Assembly: GCA_032358165.1 (NCBI GenBank)
Contig: JAALGY010000057.1
Coordinates: 992,001 to 1,056,000 of the forward strand
Source of the DNA: Diplosphaera chodatii
Lineage: Eukaryota > Chlorophyta > Trebouxiophyceae > Prasiolales > Stichococcaceae
Direction: 5' to 3'
DNA: 64,000 nucleotides
Shown piece after piece: positions 9,721 to 19,871 of the stretch. The notes under the pieces were generated by a model, which did not search any database, was not told where the DNA came from, and worked only from the letters and a program-made list of their open reading frames with translations. How positions within the stretch are numbered: the stretch's first letter is position 1; each line of letters begins with the position of its first letter. Position numbers and translations under genes: made by a program.

Positions 9721-12339
9721 ATGCAAGCATGCCGCGCCATAGCGCAGTACATCCAGGCCGCACCTAACGAGCCAGTGCATGGTGCGATGGTGGACCAGCC
9801 ATCAGGCAGCGGGGTGCGCTTTTCCAATATGCCTCACCCATGCTGCAATTGCCAAATGCCATGCCTTCAAACGGCATGCTTTGCCTGTTGTACAAGACCG
9901 CACGAGCTACTCAGTACAACTTTACACATCTGCGCTGCTGTGCAGATCTTGGCGAGCATCGTCTCAAGGCTGAGGTCCACTGCGCTTGCGGACCCCATCA
10001 AGCAGGAGGTGCGCGAGGCCTAACACACACGGGACCAATCCCATGCACCCATGTTGCGAGGGGTGGAGCAGCCTCGAAACGAGCAGCGCTCTTCTTCCGT
10101 AACACCACTGTGCTGCAGCAGGCATCGCAGCGGACCGTCCTGCCGGCAGTGCCCCGCATCATTGCCATCGGCGACCTGCATGGCGACCTGGAGAAGGCGC
10201 GCCGCGCCTTCAGGCTGGGCGGACTTATCGACGAGCACGACCGCTGGGTCGGCGGCACCACAACGGCAGTGCAGGTGCAGTTGCCTAGCGCATGGCGGCT
10301 GCTGCCTTGCATACTACACCGTCAGGGGTTATAGCAGCTCGTCAGCGACCTGACACGCTGTGCGCATGTTGTGAATAATCATCGCAATCACGTACCCTGC
10401 ACGCATGGTTGCCTTCAGGTGGGCGACCAGCTGGACCGCGGCAACCAGGAGATTGAAATTCTGTACTTTCTCGAGCGCCTGGAGAGGGAGGCAGCGGCGG
10501 CAGGCGGCGCACTGCACGTGCTCAACGGTACAGTGTGAGGACACCTTGCCATAACACGCATGAAGCTAACACCACATCCGCAGTGTACGACACTGTGAGT
10601 CTCTGGACCGCTCACGGCAAGCACTTGCCAGCCACTGGCATGCTTCACAAAGCTATGGTCACATCAGCACGACTGCTGGATGGCAGGCAACCATGAGACA
10701 ATGAACGTCGCGGGGCGCTTCACGTATGCCACGCAACCAGCCATGGCAGAGTTCCTCGAATGGCATGCGCTCGCCCGGCTGGACGCCAATCTTCGGGTCA
10801 GTCTGTCCCGATCTGCGCTGTTGCACCCCTTGTTTGAGCTGTGTCTGAGAATGTCGTTGAACTGAAGCCCTACGCCAGTCCGCAGTAGTTGCTTTCCACG
10901 TCCAGATCGGCTTGGTGCACGGAAGGTGCTGGGTTTGCACGGCTCAGTGACCAAGTGAGCCTGGCTGTGGCTGACACGGTCGCCAAAGTTCGACAGGAAA
11001 AGTGCGGGTACCCAGCGCCAGCCTTCGCAGCACGCGACCTGCCCACAGAGCACCAGCACAACATGCCAGCGCTCAAGAACAAAAAGGTTGCGGCGCGGTG
11101 GGCGGCCCTCAGCCCGGGCGGGCCCATCACCCAGCGCTTCCTCGCGCCCCACCCGGTGCGTTGCTGTGCACCTGGACGTGTGCGTGTGCATTGGGGCACC
11201 TGTGCTGCCCTCCGCACGCCTCATGTGTTGCCCGGTGTTGAGCGGGGATGGCCATGCTGATGTAGTAGGACACCGTGGACTGTTTCTGAAGGTCTCATTG
11301 CTTCAGCTGCATCCTTGGGACGCAGGTGGTCCTGCAGGTCGGCAGCACAGTGTTTGTCCACGCCGGCGTGCTGCCAGAGCACGCCCGCTACGGGCTGCAG
11401 CGCATGAACACGTGCGTCCTATGCTGCTGCCGATCGCTGCATCGTAGATTTTCGCCGCCTTGGCCCTTCCGTGTAAGGAACAATCATGGGGTACATTCTG
11501 TGTGTGAGCATGTTGGCTGTGCTGTCCTCAGAGACACGAGGGAGTGGATGATGGGCAAGGGCACCGACATGCCGAAATTCCTCAACGGGCGGCAGGCAGT
11601 GGTGGGCGATCTGCAGGGCCCAGATGCAGTGCATTGTGCTCCGGCTGCTGTACACAGCAGCTGCACAGCCGTGCCGCCTTGGGAGGCGCAGTGCCGTCCT
11701 GGAAACGCCTGAAACAGCACTGCACAGATGTGAATCTCAAAACTGCAGGTGTGGGCCAGGGACTACTCGGCAGAGGACCCGGGGCGGTGCGACTGCGATG
11801 CGCTGCAGGAGGCGCTCAGCATGATCCAGGGCGCCCAACGAATGGTGCGCAGCCCTGCGAAGCATGCCTGCCCGTTGCCATACGCACGTGCATCAGATCG
11901 TGATGCTTGCTGCCACGACCCCATCAACTGACAGCACACGCGCCTTGCCAAGTCGTGCTGCTCGTGCTGTGCAATGTGTGCCACTGGTGCACCCGGAGTG
12001 CAGGTGGTGGGCCACACAATCCAGCGCGAGGGCATCAACAGCGCCTGCGAGGCCAGGGTGCACAGAATCGATGTCGGCTTGTCGGCTGGCTGCGGCGATG
12101 GCACACCGCAGGTCAGCACCCCCAACCCTTGTGCTGGCTGACATTTAGCATGTCATGCACTTGGCGTCATAGCCGTAAGCTTGTGATGCAGTACGCAGGA
12201 CACCTGCAGTCTCACTGTGTCACTTCAAGTGCAGGTGCTGGAGATTTTGCATGAGTCGCAAGTTCGCCGGCTATCAGAGCGTGTGGCAGCAGTCGAGAAG
12301 CTAGCTAACCTGCGTGGCACGCCTATGCTGGCGTCATAG
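9721..12339 (+). CDS. Shewanella-like PPP-family protein phosphatase (SLP)
   Basis: Eleven exons give 384 residues: 9721-9813, 9946-10008, 10119-10274, 10419-10527, 10687-10796, 10997-11155, 11326-11411, 11532-11601, 11749-11844, 12004-12111, 12235-12339. The PPP metal-site motifs are present in order: GDLHGD (70-75), GDQLDRG (106-112), GNHE (141-144, split by an intron), VHAG (241-244) and GHT (317-319). LSPGGPITQRFL and CDCDALQEAL match Shewanella-like phosphatases, the bacterial-type PPP group of plants and algae whose SLP1 and SLP2 members are chloroplast and mitochondrial. It should be a metal-dependent phosphoprotein phosphatase. No obvious transit peptide is seen, so localisation is open. 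The first two small exons rest on splice phase only; an unspliced frame upstream of the GDLHGD exon exists but lacks good coding character. Confidence 0.88.
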
Positions 12340-12791
12340 TAGGCAGACCCATTACTGGTTTGCGCGCATCAGCAAAACACAATGGCTTTGGAACAGCAGT
12401 AACACAGAATGGGTCGGAGACCTTTTGCCCACACCTACGGAAGGTTTGTTGGGTTGTTTTTGCTGCTGTGCGATTGTTGCTTCCTGCGTGCGGTTGCCTA
12501 GTGCCCCATGCGGACGATATTGCAGGCACACGCCATAGTAGATAAAGCATGGCAACCAAAGCAAGCCCTATTAAGTGGCCAACACTTCCATGACTTCAAT
12601 CTGTGAAGCTGCTGAGAAAACATGCCTAGGAGTGCAGGATCATACGCTTGAAAGCGCTCACAGTTTGATCAAGAAGCTGGTCAGGGACTGTCTTCTACAC
12701 TTCACGGAGTTGCAACCGTTCCTCACGTTCAAAGCATCACAGTGGAACAATGCACGTGTTCAAAAGGTAACTGGTGCAGGTGCTTCCAGAC
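12340..12791. other. Convergent intergenic spacer
   Basis: Lies between the stops of the phosphatase (+) and the dioxygenase (-). It presumably holds two 3' UTRs. No gene or repeat is seen. Confidence 0.6.
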
Positions 12792-15700
12792 CTATGCTGC
12801 CACGTGCGTCCGCTCCATGAAATGGACGAAGACATTTGCCATGAAGCGGCCGTTCAGTGGTGTTGGTCGGCCATGTGCGCACGTCGCCCCCTCATACAGC
12901 AGCATCTCACCAGGGTGCAACACTGCTCGGTGCGCCTGGCCAGCATGGTCAAACACTTCCAGCGGCCATGGCTCATCCATATCCTGCAAGGGCAGCCAGG
13001 TTGTTTAACTTTCCAAACCATCTGGGGGGGTGCTACACAACCCCAGCTTATCAAGCAAGTGGAGGCTCGACGCATATATGGGTATGTGGAGGTGAAGCCA
13101 TTTTGCATGAAGTCCACCTGAAGCAGCAAAGATCCATGCAGGCGGCGGGTGGAGCACCTGATCGATGTTGATGATGGCTGAGATGTGGTGCGTCTCCGGC
13201 ACATCGACATGGTCCCGCAGCACGCAGCCCCGAGTGTACACCCGTATGCCGTATATGGCCGTGGACTGCACCAGGGACCACACAGCGATGCTCATTGTTC
13301 AAGCTTGCAGCGGAGGCAGCTGATAAGGCAAAGCCAGGTGCCCCTGGCAGCCCATCCCGCAAGAGAGCGGCATACGCTGCATGGCAACAAACAGGTGGCT
13401 TGCCTCCAGACTGACGCCGCCAGCCCACAGCTGCATGATGGGCCGCAGCGTGTCAAAAATGGCCGGCCGCATAGGACCCGGCTCCGTGATGTCTACCTGC
13501 GTAGCGTGTTCGCACTGCCTGGTTGAAAGGTTGACCAAAGGAGGCGTGACTTTGAACAACCTTCGGTCCAGCAGCGGCGCATGTGCCAGTGGGAGGGCCA
13601 CATACCAGCAGGAACTGAGCCTCCTCATGGTTGACGAAAATGTCTTCGTCGTCCCACTCCTCCCTCGAGTAGTTCCCCGCATGTGCCTGCAGTCAGTCCA
13701 AGGTGTATTCTGTTGCCATTAGTGGATCCTGCGGTGGTCTGTCAGCTCAGCATGCGCGCAGTGATAAAGAGCCAGCAGCGGGGCATCTGTGCCCGATCTG
13801 TACCCACTGACCAGTTGCATACACTGAGAAGCAGACAGGGCGTACTCGACACTCTGAGTCTGCAGTGACTACACGAGGTCGAGTGCACCTCGAAGTAGGC
13901 GTGCAAGCTGTGGAACAGCACTGGTGGTGCCCGCCGCTTCTCGAAGCCGACGTTCGTGTAGTGCTTGATGGCTGTGCTCTGGTTCCGGATGTCCTCCAGC
14001 CGCGCCGTGTCCGACTCTGCACGCTCCTGCAGCACTTGCGCACAAGGCGCTAAAGAATACATGGCGAGCAGGCAGCACTTCGATACAGGCGTGTTGCTGG
14101 GGTTTAGATGTTTAGCCCTGCGCCTGCAGTGCAACCATGTAGCTGGTCGGCCAGGTCGCGCACTTGCCGCTGCTTGTCCGTGAACTGCTTGTTGGGGCGC
14201 ACAAGCTCGCAGCCTGGGTCGGTGAAGAAGTTGCATTCACCCGGTCGCCGGACCGTCATCATCGCATCGCCATGGAGCGTGTGCCGCGCCAACACCTACA
14301 TCATGTGTCTCCCACTGAGCGCAACCGGTGTCGAAACGCTTGCTGGAAACACACAAGGCGAGGGGCACCCTGTGAGAGCATGGGTCAGGGTACACTCGAG
14401 GGCAGCAGCATCTGGCACCTGTGCGGTGCCGGGGTCTGCACTGCCATCGTCCAGGGTTGCTGTCCATGTGGCCTGATGCACACCATGAAAAGACTATTGG
14501 GTGCTCGCCTGTGGCACGCCGCAGCCAAGCATACTAGCCTGCCTGCCTGTTGATCTCCGAGCGCAATCTCATCAGGCAGGATGACCATTCAAGAGTGGCA
14601 CCTGGAGTGTCGACTTCAGCCACTGGCGCCCCTTTGGCTCAACCACCCTGTGCTCCGTCGCTGCAGGGTCCTCTGTTTGCACCGGCATGCTGCTGGCGCC
14701 CAGCGGCCCTGGGGCAGCTGCTGTAGAACCGCTGCTCTCCCTGCTGTCAGACGGCTGCGCCTGGCTGAATGTGACCGTCTGGCCAGCATCGTTGGCCAAG
14801 CAGATGTACACCGAGGCAGTCTTCGCAACCCAAGTGGCGAGAGCTTTGCCGGGCGAAGCACCGCCGTGCTGCCAGGGCTGCCACACCTCTGGTGGCTGCA
14901 AACACATCACAGCACCTATGCTGGCCAGTGCATGATGATACGCCACAAGTCATTTGACATGGCAAACACATGACACATTGTGACACCTTTATTGGAAGCA
15001 TAGGCAAGGCTTGTCAACAGCGCAGCGGGGCCACGGCCTCCTGTACCTCGCAGGTGCCCACATGGCAGAAGGGCGGCACCAGCACCGCGCCCGGCAGCCG
15101 CTCCACACCCCAGTATGCCGCCAGCGCCGCCGCATGTGTGCCCTCATGCCACTCCTGCAGCGTGGCAGGGCAATGCTATGGGTGTGCTTCATGCGCAGGC
15201 TTGGCCAGTGCTGCAGCCCATGCTTCTTTGGAAACCATGTGCTGAACGACTCTGCTGCTGAAGTGGAGTGCATGCATCGCGAAGTATAGCAACAAATGTC
15301 TGTTGGCGCAGGCTGTGTCACTAGTATGGCTTACCACCACCAATGGCTGCAGCACGCGGCGCACATCCGCTTCCAGCTGCGCCTGCTGCCAGCCTGGGGA
15401 CTGTGCGGTCGAGTTGCCCACCAGCACCTGCAGCCGCCAGCAGTGCAGCATGGTGCCCGGCGCCGCCTGCTGCTGCAGCGACCTGCCCAGCAAAAGTATC
15501 AACCGTGACTGTTTTTGACACAAGGTCATCCAGTCCAGGTAGTCCACTCCATCTGGGCCATCACACTTTCCTCTTGGTACGCCTTACCGTCTATGTATGA
15601 GGCCGAGCGTGGAGTCGGGGTGGACAGCTGGTATGGCCATGCTGCCTCTGCTGTGGCCCGCAACAACTGGGCTGTTAATGTGACGCAGCCTTGTCCTGCA

Positions 15701-16011
15701 GTTGCAGATCCTGCCCACGTTCAAGTCCTCAGAGCACCGCGTAAAGTCGCACAAGCCTCCGCAACAACGGTCATGGGTTGACAACGTATATGAAAGCAGC
15801 TCGCCTGGCGATGGCGAGCACTGCGAGCACCAGCATGAAGGCAACAAGCAGCCAGCGCTGCCGTGAAAGCCTGCGCTGCCGATCCCGCCATTTGCGAGCG
15901 TGCGGGACCTGCAACCACGGCTATGCACCTTGCTGCCGGATCAAGCAGGGGCAAGCATTCACAACGTCGCACATAGGCAGCGATGTCCCCAGCAATGATG
16001 GCCATGGCCAT
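12792..16011 (-). CDS. Membrane-anchored prolyl-4-hydroxylase-like 2OG/Fe(II) dioxygenase
   Basis: Fifteen exons join without a phase break to about 548 residues: 16011-15973, 15908-15783, 15666-15588, 15552-15522, 15482-15335, 15154-15047, 14895-14602, 14472-14419, 14295-14136, 14034-13889, 13686-13606, 13496-13416, 13265-13158, 12983-12792. The last entry holds the C-terminus and stop; one boundary (14034 or 14026) is ambiguous. A single membrane helix (WLLVAFMLVLAVLAIA) near residues 32-47 suggests a type II ER/Golgi protein. The C-terminal third has AIYGIRVY, DHVD (the HxD iron ligands), SAIINIDQ, EPWPLEV, and HGRPTPLNGRFMANVFVHF with the distal His, a well-recognised P4Hc-type dioxygenase pattern in algae and stramenopiles. 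The roughly 250 luminal residues between (for example VWQPW and ASVYICLANDAGQ) are not recognised. The substrate is unknown; modification of secreted or wall proteins is a guess. Confidence 0.72.
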
Positions 16012-16924
16012 TAAGCTGTACCGTCATGGCGGGGACCACGTCAAATGGTTGGGCTAAAAACGGCTGTGTCCCAGTCACCCATCTATGACCATCTTATCAC
16101 ACTCCGCCAAACCGATGCGCTGGTACAGCGGTCAGACGCCGCATGTTGCAACCAGCACTGCCTTCCTGCTGTCAGTGCGGTAATCCCTGATGCGCAGAGC
16201 TCTCGAAACAGCCCAGCCAAGCAGTGGCTCTGCCGGATGGACTACGTGAGCATAAGCTCGTCCGCTCTGTCAGCCGAAGGGACGGCCAAGCTGTTTCGTC
16301 GACTTCCCGGTCTCCAATGAAGAGTGCTGCAGCACCGATTGGGTACAAGCAACACCAGAATGTGTACGCACTCTCGCAACGAGGCAAGTGCTTGTGTATC
16401 AGGTTGCGCATCTATCTGCATGTGCAACCGCAATTCTAGCCTTCAGCTCAAGAGCTCATGTGCATTGGTTCAGTCGTTCAGAAGTGCAAGGCATTGACAT
16501 GTCGCACCCCCACCCCAATTTCAAACCCCCTGCTGTCTAGGATTTGTATGTGTCGCACAAATTGCACTGTCTCTGTGGCTGCCTGTGAACAGTAGCGGAC
16601 CGGCATTAGGGTGTATAACGTGCATAGATTTGATATGCACATGTAGCATTGACGCAGGCATGTCAAATTGATGCTGTGCATGAACATCGGCCTTTTACAC
16701 GGTGCAGCACATCACTGATTCAGGCCTAACATCTGGTAGTCATCAGCTTAATAGGCCTGTGCAATTCAAGGTGCTGTATCCTGCAGTGGCACAACCGAAC
16801 ATCACCCCTTACTTCTTTTCTATACTGCACCTGCTTGTAATGACGCTGGGGAATACGCGCATGATCCTGTGCATTGCATCGGCGTGCCCCGTGATTTGAT
16901 AGACGGCGTGCAATCCTGCAGATC
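16012..16924. promoter_or_regulatory. Divergent intergenic region
   Basis: Holds the upstream regions of the dioxygenase (-) and the DGAT2-family gene (+). It is noticeably more AT-rich than the coding exons. No ORF with family motifs was found. Confidence 0.45.
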
Positions 16925-19259
16925 ATGGGGGCCCGTGCTTTCCTGGAGAGGCTGGCGGTGACGTTCTACATGATCACTTTCATGTCGGGTGCGGCAGCAC
17001 ACTGCTACATGCACCGTTGGCGCCCAACCACATGGCGTCCGGAATTGCGTGCTGTCAGGTCTCGGAGATGAGCTGTTAGGAAACGGTCCCTTTACAGCAT
17101 TTTTGCCTATGCTATGCAGGCATCTGGGGCTGGTTTCTGCTTCCCGTCTTCCTGTTCAACTGGATAACGGTGGTGCCCTATGTTATGTGAGCACATTCAG
17201 AAGTTCTGATGTGACTGTCTGGCTCAATATGCAGACCGGCCGAGCGACAGACAGTACCCAGAGGGCAGGGCAATATAATGTGATTGCTTCACTCCTGCAG
17301 ATATCTGTACCTGACATGGTTCGGCCCGCTCAGCACAGCCTGCCAAGATGTGAAGTGGCCAAACCCCTTCAAAAGGTGTGCTCCTCGACCCTGCAGCACG
17401 TTGAGCTACATGCTGTGACATTGTCCAGCACGCATATGCAGCACTCGACAATATCACAGCCACATGGCACACGTCACCCGCGCTGAAGCGCTCTCTGGCC
17501 GTGCTGAAAGTCAGGCTGTGTCAGAAGGAGGCTCAAAGACCGTCAAAGGACACCGAGACAGGACGCACATGTGCAGGTTACCGGTCTGGAGGTATGCAGT
17601 GTCGTTCTACCCCGCAAGGATTGTCAAGACCGCCGAGCTGGACCCGGACGGCAACTACATCTTCTGCGCCCACCCCCACGGCATCTTCTGCTCCTCGCTG
17701 TTCCTGGCGTTCGCAACCGAGGCCATGGACTTCTCAAAGCTGTATCCGGGTGAGTAAGCCATGGTCACCCTGCGTGTACGGTCGACTTCCTAACAGACCA
17801 GGCGTTATGGAAGTGCATTGTCGGGGAACTGCATTAGGATCTTCATGGAATCTTACTTGCACCGTCCATTTACAGATGCTGGCATGGATTATATGCAGCT
17901 TGTGTGACCACCTCAGGCCGGACCTGAAACAAACCAGTTGGCCTCTATTTGCCACAGGCAACGCACCATGACACCCTCACATTGGAGGCGCCTGCCCTGC
18001 AGGCATTGATGTGCACTTCCTGACGCTGCCGCTGCACTTCAAGAACCCCTTTGTGCGGGACTGGATCCTGCTGCACGGCATGCTCGACACCAGCCGCGCC
18101 ACCTGCAGCCGCATCCTCACTGGGTGGGCAGCAGCGCGGAACACAGGCACCTAGTGCATAGACTACGGTTGATCCAATGACAATAAAGCTGCAAGTTGTG
18201 CAGATGTGTTTGCAGCATGTAAAGTCAGCGGCTTGTGTGACATCAGGGGCACAGGGCGGTCGATCGCAATGGCCATCGGTGGCGCACGCGAGTGTCTGTT
18301 CGTCGAGCCCGGGCTGTTGAACATTATTTTGGACCGCCGCATGGGCTTCATTCGTGTTGCCATGGAGACAGGTGGGAGCTTGGGCGGATATCATGCTGTA
18401 GTCATTTCTTGTGCCTTGTGGCCGGAACAGGCAGGCAGGTATATGCACACACGGTGTGCACAGCAGACACTGTGCATTGTCTGGCATGCAGGTGCATCAC
18501 TTGTCCCGGTGATCAGCTTTGGAGAGAATGAACTGTTTGACGCCAAGGTGGTGGGCCCCGACACTGCCTTCGGAAGATTCCAGCTGTAAGTTGTTCGTGC
18601 ATGCTGTGACGCATGGACTGCCCAACTGTTGCAGTGTCACAATCATGAGCGCCATCACCGAGCATTTGGCAAGGTTGCCGCTCCAAAGCCTTGATGTCGC
18701 CTACACGCAGCTGGGGACTGAAGCATGTAGGGATTACCAGCCCGGATTTCTCATGGCTAGGACCACATAGGGTGCCTATCAACACTGTGATTGGTGCCCC
18801 TATCAAGGTGCTGCGCAGGCTGGGCGGGCCTTGGCATAGCTATGCATGTGTCTGCAACGAATTATTATTAACATCAGCATTAGTAGCCTTGTCTGAACGC
18901 GCGATTCTGATGTAGACGAAAATCTATTCCACTGCAGGTGCCGAAGTTCGAGGGCGATGTGTTTGGCGAACAGGGCCAGGCAGCGGCAAAGGAGCTGCAT
19001 GCGAAGTACAGAAAGGTGCCTGGAGCATGTGCTTGATGCTGCCTGCTTCAGGCTCCATGAACCCAAGCAATGCTGCCAATGCACACCGTGTTGTGCAAGG
19101 TCAGTGTCAGAGCTTCTCCTCATTCTCACAAGGACCTCGCAAAGGTTACATCTGCCTGACGTGCTGGTGTGGCTGTCTCAGGCGCTGCTAGATTTGTACC
19201 AGAAGCATAAGGACGAGTTCCATGCACAGCGGCGCGAGGAGCTCCAAATCATCGCCTAA
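16925..19259 (+). CDS. DGAT2: DGAT2-family acyl-CoA:acylglycerol acyltransferase
   Basis: Ten exons give 323 residues: 16925-16988, 17120-17186, 17301-17375, 17577-17749, 18003-18123, 18247-18371, 18492-18585, 18711-18807, 18938-19015, 19182-19259. The N-terminal third carries two hydrophobic segments (exons 1 and 2), as in DGAT2/MOGAT enzymes. The catalytic HPHG motif is at 101-104 after KTAELDPDGNYIFCA. Further family blocks are [38 protein letters not shown] and HRVPINTVIGAPI. The enzyme adds the last acyl chain to diacylglycerol (or acylates monoacylglycerol) at the ER, making storage triacylglycerol. Length and motifs are normal. Monoacylglycerol or wax-ester specificity cannot be excluded from sequence. 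It faces the phosphatidate phosphatase gene tail to tail. Confidence 0.92.
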
Positions 19260-19871
19260 GTCGGCTGGAAAGTCGGTCCCCATGCTGCGTCCCAAAATAT
19301 GCCAGGCAATAGGGAAACATCGTCTGCTGACACTGGAGACACGCGCTTCAAGCAGATGACATCAGTTGCCAGGCTGCATTGGCATATACAGACACTGCTG
19401 AGCCTGCAGCGACAGACGCAGACTGTGGTACCATTCTCAAGCAGCACGGCCACACGTCATCAAGCCAGCTGCTGATCAATGACATGGCTGACACTACCCA
19501 TTCTTTCGGTTGACCTTGCAGACGAAGGATACCTTTCAGTATGCAGGCACGCTGCTTTCAAGGTTGTATCAACTGATATTCTTCTCACAGACTTTCATTG
19601 CAACATGCTCATTGTAAGGCATGCGCAACAACGACCAATCGCTTGCGCGCTGTCCTAATAGCACACCACTACAACTACGATTTGAACACAAGCCTCTGCA
19701 CCCGTCGACAAACAACAGCACCCAGAAGGGACATACAAGCAGCAGTCTGACCAGTTCACCCAGCAAAGCGAGTGCTGTTGTTACAAGTGCACACCTGAAG
19801 ACGCTCCACAGTCCCTCTCCACCAGCCTGGTGTAACCTTTGCTAGAGCTGAGGAGTGCGGGCCCCCTTGGC
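19260..19871. other. Convergent intergenic spacer
   Basis: Lies between the stops of the DGAT2-family gene (+) and the APP1-like gene (-). No supported gene. Confidence 0.6.

Noticed and set aside
9841..10334. Unspliced N-terminal extension of the phosphatase
   Set aside because: The frame is open but reads like shadow sequence (Cys/His-rich, no targeting pattern). Two small exons (9721-9813, 9946-10008) joining in phase to the exon at 10119 give better coding character and TGCAG acceptors.
15321..15521. Gly/Ala-rich minus frame over the dioxygenase N-terminal exons
   Set aside because: The alternative frame (Leu/Gln/Trp-containing, ending LQPLVV) joins its neighbours in phase. The Gly/Ala frame looks like a GC shadow.
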